A stretch of 64,000 nucleotides of DNA from Planococcus maitriensis (GCF_003289925.1 NZ_QLZQ01000002.1:83282-147281); one strand, 5' to 3'; shown: positions 14,976-23,711, numbered from the stretch's first letter. Translations and numbers: made by a program. The notes: a model not told the origin generated them from the letters alone.

Positions 14976-15799
14976 GGTTTCACTCCTTTCGCCTGCTCTT
15001 TCGTAGCTTTATTCCTCTGGTAATAGCGTCTTAACGCTGCATCCATGACGATCAAGGTCAAAATAGCGATCGCTGCATAAAGTAACGAATAAGCCGACGC
15101 TACGCCAGGATCTCCCCCACTGATGAACGGAAACAGCAAAATGGGCAGAGTGACCACTTGGCCGGCACCGATGATGAAGGTGATCAAGTATTGGCTCAGG
15201 GAAATCAAGACGCTCAAACTCGCGCCAGCCACTATGCCGGGGGCGAGATGCGGCAGCACAACATGAAAGAATCGCGGCATCGCGCCTGCCCCCAACATGC
15301 GCGCTTGGTCTTCCCAATCAGTTGATAAGGTTTGATAGCTGATCATGAGCGCCCGGAACATATACGGCAAGGTCGGCGCGATATGCGCCAACACAACTCC
15401 CAAAACGGTTTCCGTCAAGCCAAGCCGCAAAAAAGTTAAGTGGATTCCCATGACCGAGATAAACGGCGGAATGATGATCGGCGAAAAAATGATCGCTTCA
15501 AACAACCATTTGCCGCGGACCGGATAACGCATCAAGGCGTTGGCGGCCGGGATCGCAAGTGCGATATTGATGGCCGTTACGATCAGCGCAATCGATAAGC
15601 TGATGCCGACCGCTTGCCATGTGCGCCCGTCATTCACGACATACTCCCATGCACGAAGGCTCCAGGCTTGCGGAACCACATCCGGCCAGCGCCAGCCGAA
15701 TGACAGGCTTGTGAAAATCAAGGGCACAAACGGAACGATGACAAAAATGAATACTCCAATGAATAAAAACAAGGACAGGAACCTCGGATGTTTTTTCAT
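14972..15799 (-). CDS. ABC transporter permease, second half (YnjC-like)
   Basis: 275 aa with about six membrane helices. The cytoplasmic EAA-type loop is visible (QARMLGAGAMPRFFHVVLPHLAPGIV). I chose the ATG at 15799 because it overlaps the preceding stop (TAATG), giving tight coupling. The protein corresponds to the C-terminal half of the fused permease YnjC of E. coli. Confidence 0.85.
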   Translation of the reverse strand: MKKHPRFLSLFLFIGVFIFVIVPFVPLIFTSLSFGWRWPDVVPQAWSLRAWEYVVNDGRTWQAVGISLSIALIVTAINIALAIPAANALMRYPVRGKWLFEAIIFSPIIIPPFISVMGIHLTFLRLGLTETVLGVVLAHIAPTLPYMFRALMISYQTLSTDWEDQARMLGAGAMPRFFHVVLPHLAPGIVAGASLSVLISLSQYLITFIIGAGQVVTLPILLFPFISGGDPGVASAYSLLYAAIAILTLIVMDAALRRYYQRNKATKEQAKGVKP

Positions 15800-16683
15800 T
15801 ATCCCCATCCCTTCAGCACATTCCAGCGCTTACTGAAGTAATACGTAACAAGGCCCAGCAAAATCGTCATCGCCGCGAGGATCATATTGATAGCGAGCGC
15901 TTCGGGACGGTCGGCAAGCGTACCGCTCGTATAAAGCTGATACGAATAAACCGGCAGCACACTCGGATAAGTGACGCCGAGCAGATACGGCACTTCAAAA
16001 GCGGAAAACGTAAAGACAAAGACGATGAATGTCGCAACCGTCCATGCCGGCATCATGACAGGCATTACCACTTCACGGATGAATGGCCAGTTGCCCGCTC
16101 CAAAAACACGTGACACTTCGCGCCAGGATCCGTGGATGCGTGACAGCACCGGATACAGCATGAGCGAAACAAAAGGCGCTTCTTTCCACGCATAAGTAAA
16201 AATGATCCCCCAGCCGAATGGGTCGTTGACGAGCACCGGAAAATCCGCGATGTCGTCGATCCAGCCAATTGCTGCGAGAATTCTCGACACAAAACCGCTT
16301 TGCATAAACAGCAGCACGATGATATAACCGGCGACCAGGTGCGGTATGGTCAAGGGCAATTGGAACAGGCGATGCCAGGCTTTCGGTGACTTGGTTCTCA
16401 TGGCATCATTCAGGAAAAACAATGCTATTGCAACGAGCGCACCGATGAGAGCAGACAGGAGCGAAGACAGTGCCGCGACCCGCAGCGTGAGCCTCAAGGA
16501 TTCCCAAAAAGCGCCGGAACTTAAAAGCCTTTCGTAGGCTGCCAAGTTCAAATCGGTCTGCCCAATCGCAGGGAAATAGCCGAAGCTTTTCAGCAAGCCA
16601 TCAAAAATCCCCCCGAAAAACAGGAGGATGATTGCACCGGTAGCCGGCAGCAGCAAAAGATACGGCTTACTCTTTCGCCACAT
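15799..16683 (-). CDS. ABC transporter permease, first half (YnjC-like)
   Basis: 294 aa from the ATG at 16683, which has AAGGGTGG seven bases upstream. About six membrane helices, with the permease loop in SRVFGAGNWPFIREVVMPVMMPA. It overlaps the end of the binding-protein gene by 17 bases. It corresponds to the N-terminal half of YnjC; here the two halves are separate genes. The two permease proteins should form a heterodimer. Confidence 0.83.
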   Translation of the reverse strand: MWRKSKPYLLLLPATGAIILLFFGGIFDGLLKSFGYFPAIGQTDLNLAAYERLLSSGAFWESLRLTLRVAALSSLLSALIGALVAIALFFLNDAMRTKSPKAWHRLFQLPLTIPHLVAGYIIVLLFMQSGFVSRILAAIGWIDDIADFPVLVNDPFGWGIIFTYAWKEAPFVSLMLYPVLSRIHGSWREVSRVFGAGNWPFIREVVMPVMMPAWTVATFIVFVFTFSAFEVPYLLGVTYPSVLPVYSYQLYTSGTLADRPEALAINMILAAMTILLGLVTYYFSKRWNVLKGWG

Positions 16684-17911
16684 GTTCCGTCCACCCTTTT
16701 TCAATGATGTCGATATAATCGGAAGACAATTCAGGCAAGCGGTTTTGTTCCAATTCTTCTATTGAAAGAGTCGCTTCCCCAAGATCTACTTCATTCATCG
16801 CTTGTTGATCTTCAGGCGATAACTTCTCAAAATCGAGCGCCGTCATATCACCCCAGTTCTCAGGGGATAATTTGGCGGTTTGGGCGGCTGGGGACATCAG
16901 TTCATTGATCGCGACAAGCGCTCCCGCTTTATCCGAGGCATTGAACGGAATCGACAGGAAATGCGTATTCGCAAGTGTCCCTTCGTCCAATAGATAGGTG
17001 CGGGTCGACTCCGGGAACCGTCCTTTCAAAACTTCACTCGCAGCGAGTGCCGGGTCGTAGCTCATGGTCATGCCGATTTCACCGCTCGCAAACAATTGGT
17101 CTTGTTTGGCCAGGCTTTCGGGGTAGGTTTCGCCTTCGCGCCATAGATAGGGTTCGATGCTATTCAAGTATTGCCACATCGGCTCAAGGCGTTGTTCCAA
17201 ATCTTCTATCTCTGCAGCAGGCTGCGCATATTGCTCATGGCCGCCGGTTGTTTCATACAACACGTGGCGGACAAAAGCGCTGCCTGTAAAATCAGGCGGT
17301 GCAGGGTATGTGAACTGGCCTGGATGTTCCTGTACCCAGCCGGCGAGTTCAGCTATCGATCTCGGCGGAGTTTCGTGCCGGTCTTCGTCATGCACAAAGA
17401 CGAATTGCGCCTTGCCCCACGGTGCTTCCAAGCCTTCTACCGGTTCTCCGAAATCCTCGGAAATTTCCGGTGCTTCCGCATCGACGTAGTCATTGAAATT
17501 CGGCAATTGGCCGGTGAAATCGCCCCACAGCAAGCCATTGTCTTTTGCGGCTTTGAAATTTTCGCCATTGATCCAGACGATGTCCATGCTGCCATTGGTT
17601 TTGCCGGCCGTTTTTTCGTCGAGCAATTGGTTGATGATGTCTTGTGCGTCATTCATCGGCACTCTGGTCAACTCGATGCCATGCTGCTCTTTCATGCGCG
17701 GGGCGACCCATTCATCCAAATAATTATTGATGTTGTCGTTTCCGCCCCACATGTACAGATTGACTTCCTGGCCTTGTGCCGCTTCTTGAATAAGGTCCCA
17801 GTCATCTGTCAACAAGCTGTCTGTATTTGGAGCCTCGCTCGCGCCTTCAGATGAACAGGCCGATAAAGCGAGCGCCACAATGCTAAATGCCGTTATTGGA
17901 TATATTTTCAT
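16667..17911 (-). CDS. ABC transporter substrate-binding lipoprotein (YnjB-like)
   Basis: 414 aa from the ATG at 17911, with a lipoprotein signal ending in LSACSS. The mature start contains GQEVNLYMWGGNDNINNYLDEWVAPRMKEQHGIELTRV in pattern, the opening typical of YnjB-family solute receptors. The rest is a two-lobe extracellular solute-binding fold with YPAPPDFTGSAFVRHVLYE. The ligand of this family is not established; it is not assigned to iron or polyamine with confidence. First gene of the importer operon, 83 bases after the TVP38 gene. Confidence 0.82.
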   Translation of the reverse strand: MKIYPITAFSIVALALSACSSEGASEAPNTDSLLTDDWDLIQEAAQGQEVNLYMWGGNDNINNYLDEWVAPRMKEQHGIELTRVPMNDAQDIINQLLDEKTAGKTNGSMDIVWINGENFKAAKDNGLLWGDFTGQLPNFNDYVDAEAPEISEDFGEPVEGLEAPWGKAQFVFVHDEDRHETPPRSIAELAGWVQEHPGQFTYPAPPDFTGSAFVRHVLYETTGGHEQYAQPAAEIEDLEQRLEPMWQYLNSIEPYLWREGETYPESLAKQDQLFASGEIGMTMSYDPALAASEVLKGRFPESTRTYLLDEGTLANTHFLSIPFNASDKAGALVAINELMSPAAQTAKLSPENWGDMTALDFEKLSPEDQQAMNEVDLGEATLSIEELEQNRLPELSSDYIDIIEKGWTEHVAKE

Positions 17912-17994
17912 TGGTCCCACGTCCTAATTTCTTTTATGCTGCATCTTTTTTGTCATTCAAGCATCCATGAAATGTCTCGTTTATTCCGATCCAT

Positions 17995-18642
17995 TCAGTT
18001 TGTCGCCGTTTTGTGATTCCAGCGCTTGCGGATTACGATCGGAACGACCGTCAAGATGACGAACACAACGACCGCCGCTGCAATAATCTTCGGGTTTTTG
18101 CTTAGAAAACTGCTGCCGAGAAAATTATAGGCAAATGTTCCTGGAATAATGCCGATCAATGTTGCGAAGGCAAATGAGGTGAACCGCACTTTGGCGATCG
18201 CCGCCATATAGCTGATCAAGTCAAAGTTGATGACCGGGATTAACCGAAACAGCAGGACATACAGAAATCCGTTGTGTTCCATTTGCGCCTGGAATTTCGC
18301 GGCATTTCCTGTCCACTCTTTTGTCACGATGCTCTTTCCCACTGACTTGGCCACAAGAAAAGACAACATCGCCCCTAACGTTGCGCCCATGATGGTGTAT
18401 AGCGTACCCATCCAGGCACCAAAAGCCAGGCCGCCGGCAATCGATAACACCGAGGCTGGGAAAAATAGGAGCGGCCGGATGGTGTAGACGATTATATACA
18501 TGACCGGCGCCCACAGCCCGAACGATACAATCCAGCTGCGCAGATCTTCCGCCTCCACCTCAAAGACCGAGCGGCTGAGCCAAATGACTATGCCTATCGC
18601 TACAGCCAAAAGCAGCCATTTGATGACGCGCTTTTTATTCAT
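17995..18642 (-). CDS. TVP38/TMEM64 (DedA-superfamily) membrane protein
   Basis: 215 aa, about six membrane helices, with the SNARE-associated/VTT pattern: FFPASVLSIAGGLAFGAWMG followed by GATLGAMLSFLVAK and FRLIPVINFDLISYMAAI. Related DedA and VTT proteins move or scramble lipids, so a lipid role is likely (inference). Overlaps the reductase gene by four bases (ATGA). TVP38 proteins are frequently next to mercuric-reductase-like genes, and E. coli ydjX/ydjZ of this family lie beside ynjABCDEF. Confidence 0.85.
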   Translation of the reverse strand: MNKKRVIKWLLLAVAIGIVIWLSRSVFEVEAEDLRSWIVSFGLWAPVMYIIVYTIRPLLFFPASVLSIAGGLAFGAWMGTLYTIMGATLGAMLSFLVAKSVGKSIVTKEWTGNAAKFQAQMEHNGFLYVLLFRLIPVINFDLISYMAAIAKVRFTSFAFATLIGIIPGTFAYNFLGSSFLSKNPKIIAAAVVVFVILTVVPIVIRKRWNHKTATN

Positions 18643-20522
18643 GAATTACGCGTGTGGGTCGAGATACTGGAATAGCGTTTTTTCATTTCATCGTAACGTT
18701 TGCGGTTGACCCCTGCATCGGAATATCCAACGCGTGACGCCGAGCGGAATTCGATTAGCTGGGCTGCATCATTAAAGTAGAACTCGATGTCATCCTTGAA
18801 TTTCATCCGTTTGCTCGTCGCGATAGCATGGATGTAATTGTCGTTCACTTGCGCGATGCGGACGCCTTCGTAGCCTTTTAGCATGCCGATCACGTTCGTT
18901 TTCGCCTGCTCTTTGCTGCCGTTGTATGGCCACGCTGGAACGAATTTATCGCGGTCAGTCGTCTGGGAGGAAACGGCATTCGGAGTCGAGGGCATTTCCT
19001 TGAGGCGGCCATTTTTTACGCCAAGTTTTGGCTTGGCGTTATTTTGGATGGCCATATTGGCTATTCCAATCCCAGCCACCGCTGCCGCTCCATACAAGCC
19101 GATTTTTCCGACAGGCAACTCGCCGTCTTTTGCTTTATTAAAAGTTTTCACCACTGGTTGATTCAGCAAATTATCGACATAGACTTTCTTGCCGATTTTC
19201 ACTAGCACTTCGCTATACGTTGGATACGGGTGAATGACACTGGACAATTTCCCCATATTGATGCCGAGTGTTTTCAGTGTCTGAATTTGGCTGATGATTT
19301 CGCCAGCTCTGTCGCCGAGAATGCTCGCCCCAAGGATATAGCCTTTTTTATCGAGTACGATCTTCACTTTGCCGATCGAGCCTTGTTTCGTATTGGCACG
19401 GTCGATATCCGCATAATCGTGTTCGTAAACACGGATCGAGTCGCCGTATTGTTCGCGTGCCTGCGCTTCAGACAAACCAGAATGGCCGAGTTCCGGGTCG
19501 GTGTATGTACACCAGGTCACATGGTCGTAATTCATTTTGCGGTTGATCGGCAAAATGGCATTTTGTGTCGCGGTGATGCCTTGTGCGTTCGCCATATGCG
19601 ATAGTTGATAAGGCCCGACGACATCTCCGATGGCATAGATGCCTTTGGCAGTCGTTTCCATATGTTCATCCACATGGATGCGTTTCTTATCGTACTCGAC
19701 ACCGGCCGTTTCCAGGTTATAGCCCGAGACGTTCGCTTGTCGGCCGAGTGCAACGAGAAGCCCTTCATTTGAAATGGCCATTTGTTTGCCGTCTTTCTCG
19801 ACTGTCAATTCAATTTGACTGCCTTGTTGAGCAGCTTTTACCGCTACTGCGCCCACATGGATTGTCACGCCTTCCTTGATAAGGCGCTGCTGGACCATTA
19901 ACGCGAGTTCCTCGTCGTCGTTTGACAGGATGCGCTCCGATTTTTCAACCAGCGTCACATTAACGCCGAGACGGTTGAGCGCTTGGCTCATCTCGACACC
20001 GATTGGGCCAGCGCCTAAAATGGTCATCGTTTTCGGGAAGGATTCCAGTTTGAAGATCGTTTCATTCGTCAGGTAATCGACTTCGCTCAAGCCATCAATC
20101 GGAGGCACCATCGGAGTGGAGCCCGTCGAGAGGATGATCTTTTTCGCTTCAATCGTTTCCCCTTCCACGTCCAATGTATTCGGCCCCGTGAACGTGGCGT
20201 AGGCATTGAGAAAGTCGATGCCGGATTTTTTCAATACTTCCGGCGATTCACCGGCGTATACTTTTTGAATGACCTTTTGGATGTCTTTCAATACTTCCGA
20301 AGTATCGATTTTTAGCTCAGGTGAATACTTTTTGGCGTGATGGACTTCTTTCGCGATATTGATAAGCGATTTGCTCGGAATGCAGCCGGACCATGTACAT
20401 TCCCCGCCTGGCAGATTCTTGTCGATGAGAACGGTCTTTTTTGAAAATCCAGCTGCTGTGAAGGCGGCTGTCAGGCCTGCTGCTCCTGCCCCGATAATTG
20501 CAATATCATATTTTTTGGCCAT
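18639..20522 (-). CDS. mercuric-reductase-like flavoprotein fused to DUF1499
   Basis: 627 aa from the ATG at 20522 (AAAGGA ten bases upstream). Residues 5-455 are a pyridine-nucleotide disulfide oxidoreductase: FAD motif IIGAGAAGL (about 9-17), redox pair Cys42 and Cys47 in GGECTWSGCIPSK, NAD motif TILGAGPIGVEMS, and IYAIGDV. A hydrophobic segment (about 467-490, GKIGLYGAAAVAGIGIANMAI) follows. The last 120 residues (about 501-620) match DUF1499, with MPSTPNAVSSQ, DDIEFYFND and FRSASRVGYSDAGVNRKRYD. No mercury-binding C-terminal cysteines are present, so mercury reduction is unlikely. The fusion and the membrane segment suggest a redox enzyme held at the membrane beside TVP38. Confidence 0.85.
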   Translation of the reverse strand: MAKKYDIAIIGAGAAGLTAAFTAAGFSKKTVLIDKNLPGGECTWSGCIPSKSLINIAKEVHHAKKYSPELKIDTSEVLKDIQKVIQKVYAGESPEVLKKSGIDFLNAYATFTGPNTLDVEGETIEAKKIILSTGSTPMVPPIDGLSEVDYLTNETIFKLESFPKTMTILGAGPIGVEMSQALNRLGVNVTLVEKSERILSNDDEELALMVQQRLIKEGVTIHVGAVAVKAAQQGSQIELTVEKDGKQMAISNEGLLVALGRQANVSGYNLETAGVEYDKKRIHVDEHMETTAKGIYAIGDVVGPYQLSHMANAQGITATQNAILPINRKMNYDHVTWCTYTDPELGHSGLSEAQAREQYGDSIRVYEHDYADIDRANTKQGSIGKVKIVLDKKGYILGASILGDRAGEIISQIQTLKTLGINMGKLSSVIHPYPTYSEVLVKIGKKVYVDNLLNQPVVKTFNKAKDGELPVGKIGLYGAAAVAGIGIANMAIQNNAKPKLGVKNGRLKEMPSTPNAVSSQTTDRDKFVPAWPYNGSKEQAKTNVIGMLKGYEGVRIAQVNDNYIHAIATSKRMKFKDDIEFYFNDAAQLIEFRSASRVGYSDAGVNRKRYDEMKKRYSSISTHTRNS

Positions 20523-20629
20523 TTCTACCAAATCCTTTCTTAGTCGTGAATTAAATACATCTTAACAAAGACTTCTATACACTTACCCTTATTTGCCCTT
20601 GAATAGTCTGCTTATAAAAAATCCTCTCA

Positions 20630-20654
20630 GTTTAAAGAGTTCCGTCGGGGGTAT
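20630..20654 (+). promoter_or_regulatory. sigma-B promoter of the CDP-alcohol transferase gene
   Basis: GTTTAA, 13 bases, GGGTAT: an exact match to the general-stress consensus with allowed spacing, about 55 bases before the start codon. The divergent leftward genes share this intergenic space. Confidence 0.8.
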
Positions 20655-20708
20655 AAACGATGATATGCTCTATACTTAGAATATCTTTTACATGAAAAGG
20701 TGAATCAT

Positions 20709-21290
20709 ATGCTTGATACATATGCTAGAAAACATGTACAACCAGCAGTCGATAAAACTGCCGATTATCTATTGAAAAAAGGCTGGACGGCTGACGGTGT
20801 GACCAAGACGGCATTTGCCATCGGCTTGTCGTCAGGTGTCTTCATCTACCTGGATCAGCCTGCCTTGGCGCTTATCGCGCTTTGGCTATCCGGTTTTTTG
20901 GATGTGGTCGACGGGACAATGGCGAGAAAAACAAAACCGTCACCATGGGGAACGCTCCTCGACATCAGTTTTGACCGGCTGGTGGAAATCAGCGTCATCT
21001 TAGGCCTTGCTTTCCGTTTTCCGGATTCGATGTGGGCTTTATTGTTACTGAGCGCATCGATTATCGTCGCCATGACCGTCTTCTTGACCGTCGGGGCACT
21101 GTCCGAAAAGCAAGGCATGAAATCATTCTATTATCAAGCCGGTCTTGCAGAACGGACAGAAGGGTTTATCTTATTTAGTTTGATGATCCTCTTGACAGAT
21201 TATTTGACGGCGACCACCCTATTGTTTATCGCCGTCCAGATTTTCACCATTTTTCAGCGCATGGCCGAAGCCAAACGGATTTTGTCGTAA
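20709..21290 (+). CDS. CDP-alcohol phosphatidyltransferase (YnjF-like)
   Basis: 193 aa, about six membrane helices. The CDP-alcohol transferase signature D-G-x2-A-R-x8-G-x3-D-x3-D is complete (VVDGTMARKTKPSPWGTLLDISFDR), with metal-binding aspartates. It should transfer a phosphatidyl or similar group from CDP-diacylglycerol to an alcohol; the acceptor is unknown. It resembles YnjF, the last gene of the E. coli ynj cluster. ATG at 20709 chosen over the GTG at 20700 because AAAGGTGA lies at the right distance. It is under the sigma-B promoter and is coupled to the flavoprotein 12 bases downstream. Confidence 0.87.
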   Translation: MLDTYARKHVQPAVDKTADYLLKKGWTADGVTKTAFAIGLSSGVFIYLDQPALALIALWLSGFLDVVDGTMARKTKPSPWGTLLDISFDRLVEISVILGLAFRFPDSMWALLLLSASIIVAMTVFLTVGALSEKQGMKSFYYQAGLAERTEGFILFSLMILLTDYLTATTLLFIAVQIFTIFQRMAEAKRILS

Positions 21291-21302
21291 GGAGTGTTGA
21301 AC

Positions 21303-22391
21303 ATGAAAATTATCGTCTTGGCCGGCGGCGGCCACGCCCATTTACATTGCCTTGCCCAATTCGCAAAAAAGCCGCGGGAAGATGTGCAATTGGTGCTCAT
21401 CTCGCCTGCTCCCTATCAATACTATTCAGGGATGTTCTCAGGCTTCACTGAAGGGGTTTACGGTTTGGATGACATTCGCATTGACTTGAATCAACTTGCC
21501 AAAAAAATCGGCGTAGCTTTTTATCAAGACACCATCTGTTCCATCGATCCAAAATCCCGCACACTAACAGGTCAGCAAGGCGTGACTTATTCTTATGATG
21601 CAGTGTCTTTCGACATCGGGTCACAGGCCGATATCCCCGAAGCGCTAAAAAAATACATCTCGCCAATCAAGCCCAACTACCATTTCCCGGAACAATTGCT
21701 GAAGTTCCGGGAATCCGCCAATCCGGTCATTGTGGGAGGCGGCGCATCGGGCGTGGAGTTGGCCTTTTCTACTCACGCCTGGCGCATGCCGCGCCAATTT
21801 TCTGCTGCTTTATTGTTCAGTTCCGGCGCGTTGCTGTCGGCTCACGGAGCGGCCGCTTCCAAAAAAGTGGAGGCAATCGCCCGTAAAAAAGCGCTGCCTT
21901 TTTTTACGGATATAACAATAGAACAGATTGATGAAATGTCCGTTACCGCGAGCAATGGCGACTCCTACCCCCAATCAGGCGTCCTTTGGCTGACTGGCCC
22001 GAAAAGCTCGGCGCTATTCGAGCACTCTGGTATGCCAGTAGACCGCGCCGGGTTTCTCGCTGTCAAAGAGACGCTGCAATCGACACGTTACCCGGAAGTT
22101 TTCGGAGCAGGCGACTGCGTCTCGATCGACCGCTATCCAGATCTTGCGAAAAACGGCGTCTATGCAGTCCGCCAAGGCCCTGTGCTATGGGACAACCTAT
22201 TGCATTTTCTCGATGGAGAGCAATTGGCTTCCTTCATTCCGCAAAAACGTTATGTTGCGATTCTCTCCACAGGCGGCGGTGAAGCTTTATTGACTTACGG
22301 CAAATGGAGCATGCATGGCAAATCGGCCTGGAAACTCAAGCAATTGATTGATAGGAAATTCATGAAGCAATACCAGGATCTCTATCGATGA
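21303..22391 (+). CDS. NDH-2-like / SelD-associated FAD oxidoreductase
   Basis: 362 aa. An N-terminal FAD fold (MKIIVLAGGGHAHLHCL) and a second dinucleotide fold (NPVIVGGGASGVELAF) place it in the NADH dehydrogenase/FAD-dependent pyridine nucleotide oxidoreductase superfamily. The AGGGHAHLH opening is the form seen in flavoproteins fused to, or beside, selenophosphate synthetase in other bacteria. The late FGAGDCVSIDRYPDLAKNGVYAVRQGPVLWDNL is the FAD-closing motif. No SelD domain is present. Likely a membrane-associated quinone or thiol reductase working with the CDP-alcohol transferase cluster (inference). AAGGAG precedes the ATG. Confidence 0.8.
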   Translation: MKIIVLAGGGHAHLHCLAQFAKKPREDVQLVLISPAPYQYYSGMFSGFTEGVYGLDDIRIDLNQLAKKIGVAFYQDTICSIDPKSRTLTGQQGVTYSYDAVSFDIGSQADIPEALKKYISPIKPNYHFPEQLLKFRESANPVIVGGGASGVELAFSTHAWRMPRQFSAALLFSSGALLSAHGAAASKKVEAIARKKALPFFTDITIEQIDEMSVTASNGDSYPQSGVLWLTGPKSSALFEHSGMPVDRAGFLAVKETLQSTRYPEVFGAGDCVSIDRYPDLAKNGVYAVRQGPVLWDNLLHFLDGEQLASFIPQKRYVAILSTGGGEALLTYGKWSMHGKSAWKLKQLIDRKFMKQYQDLYR

Positions 22392-22469
22392 ACGATGATT
22401 ATTTTTCTATTCATATAGCGAAGCCTTTTCAAAAAGCATTGTGGCTTGAGCTTATTCTGCAATCAAATC

Positions 22470-22498
22470 TTGAAATTTTTTCCCATTCTCGCTATAAT
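22470..22498 (+). promoter_or_regulatory. strong promoter of a candidate small RNA
   Basis: TTGAAA, 17 bases, TATAAT. No credible coding gene begins before a strong terminator 140 bases downstream. Confidence 0.75.
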
Positions 22499-22504
22499 TC
22501 TTTA

Positions 22505-22680
22505 TACAGTAGTTAAATCACATCCCGCGGCCATCCTGCGGGCCTCCATGACAGCTAGCTGAATGGAAGTTAAAAATGCAGCACAGGCTGCCATATTGGA
22601 ATTGCGCAGAGTATATACCTGACAATAGAGCTGGGAATAACGCCAAAGAGAATGAATCATTCTTTTTGGCGTCTTTTTTT
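22505..22680 (+). ncRNA. candidate structured small RNA, about 176 nt
   Basis: Bounded by a near-consensus promoter and by a perfect 15-bp terminator hairpin (22640-22672) followed by seven T. Internal stems: CCCGC/GCGGG (22524-22542), CCAT..ATGG enclosing AGCTAGCT (about 22546-22566), and GCAGC/GCTGC (about 22579-22592). The only open frame of note is 19 codons (MEVKNAAQAA..), without a ribosome binding site. It does not look like 6S, SRP, tmRNA or RNase P RNA, or any riboswitch I know. Confidence 0.58.
22640..22680 (+). terminator. terminator of the candidate small RNA
   Basis: ACGCCAAAGAGAATG pairs fully (one G-U) with CATTCTTTTTGGCGT around a 3-base loop, followed by seven T. It could also end the flavoprotein transcript from 22391. 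Confidence 0.88.
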
Positions 22681-22880
22681 ATGTTATAAGCAGCAAGCAA
22701 ATGGATAGACGTTTAAATGCAATTCAACGACTGCCTCCACTAATCCCTCTTGCCCTTACAAGCCGAAAGCTCCCAGGGATTCGAAAAGCGCTTCCCAAAG
22801 GCCTTCTAAATGACTAGAAAAACACAGAGAAAGTATAACGAACTAGCCGGCAGCGATACGCCGGAAAGGAGCCAGTAATT

Positions 22881-23582
22881 ATGCATGATGCAAGACCTGT
22901 TCAATCAGAAGTTTCGGGGTATATTTCAAATCTGCTGCGCCAACATTTTGGCAAAGGCCCGGCTTCTGTTTACGTCACAATGAAAAGGCCTTATATTACG
23001 ATTCATTTCCGTGGATTTGTCAGCCCCATGGAAAAAATCCTGCTCGATCAAGAAGAAGGCAAACGAGTATTGGAAACACGCAATTTCATGTTCAATGCCT
23101 TGAAACCAGAAATTTTAAATGAGCTCTGGGCCATTACCCAGCTGGAATTCACCGAACTATACGCTGACTGGAACTTGACCTTAAAAAGCGGCATGTTCAT
23201 TGGCGTAATGGGTGAAGAAGACATTAAAGATCCACTAGAATGGCCGGAAGAGGCAGACCGCGACATTTTCCATAAACAAGTGGAACGGGTCAACGAAGAA
23301 GCTGCGCGCATCCCGGATACGATTGAAACCATGTGGATGAGCAATCGAACTTTGCTGTTAAAGCGCAGCGGCGTTTTGGTGGGCATCGAAAAAGCATTAA
23401 TTGAGGAAGGGTTTATTGAAATACTGAAATTGACGAAACGCCCTTTGGAACAAAAACTTCTGAAAGCCGCTCCGTTGAACCATTCCTTGCAGAGGGAGAT
23501 TGATGAAATTTTCATGGATTGGAACTTTAGCCAAGACGTCGGATATATTGCGTTCATCCTTTCCGCTGAACCCCGGCTCTAA
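22881..23582 (+). CDS. tandem DUF2294 protein
   Basis: 233 aa. Residues about 10-115 match the DUF2294 (Na-translocating-like, YbcI) domain: ISNLLRQHFGKGPASVYVTMKRPYITIHFRGFVSPMEKILL in pattern. Residues about 140-230 look like a second, diverged copy (MWMSNRTLLLKRSGVLVGIEKALIEEG... then SLQREIDEIFMDWNFSQDVGYIAFIL), mirroring the end of copy one (ELYADWNLTLKSGMFIGVM). Most DUF2294 proteins are single-copy and about 120 aa, so this looks like an internal duplication. Function unknown; soluble. AAAGGAGCC precedes the ATG. The about 200 bases upstream hold no other gene. Confidence 0.75.
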   Translation: MHDARPVQSEVSGYISNLLRQHFGKGPASVYVTMKRPYITIHFRGFVSPMEKILLDQEEGKRVLETRNFMFNALKPEILNELWAITQLEFTELYADWNLTLKSGMFIGVMGEEDIKDPLEWPEEADRDIFHKQVERVNEEAARIPDTIETMWMSNRTLLLKRSGVLVGIEKALIEEGFIEILKLTKRPLEQKLLKAAPLNHSLQREIDEIFMDWNFSQDVGYIAFILSAEPRL

Positions 23583-23711
23583 AAAACAGCGCCGTCACCC
23601 ACCTTTATTCAATGAAGGCTCCAGCAAGCGAATTCCCTATCCACACAAGTAAAAGTATCGATAGACCTGAAGCTCCTTGCCACAGCGATTGGCCACTCTC
23701 CTAAGTTTTGT

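Noticed and set aside
18639..20522. Mercury resistance (merA)
   Set aside because: No C-terminal cysteine pair, no heavy-metal domain, no merR or merT; context is TVP38 and DUF1499.
22562..22621. 19-codon frame (MEVKNAAQAA..) in the candidate small RNA
   Set aside because: No ribosome binding site and very short; kept only as a note.
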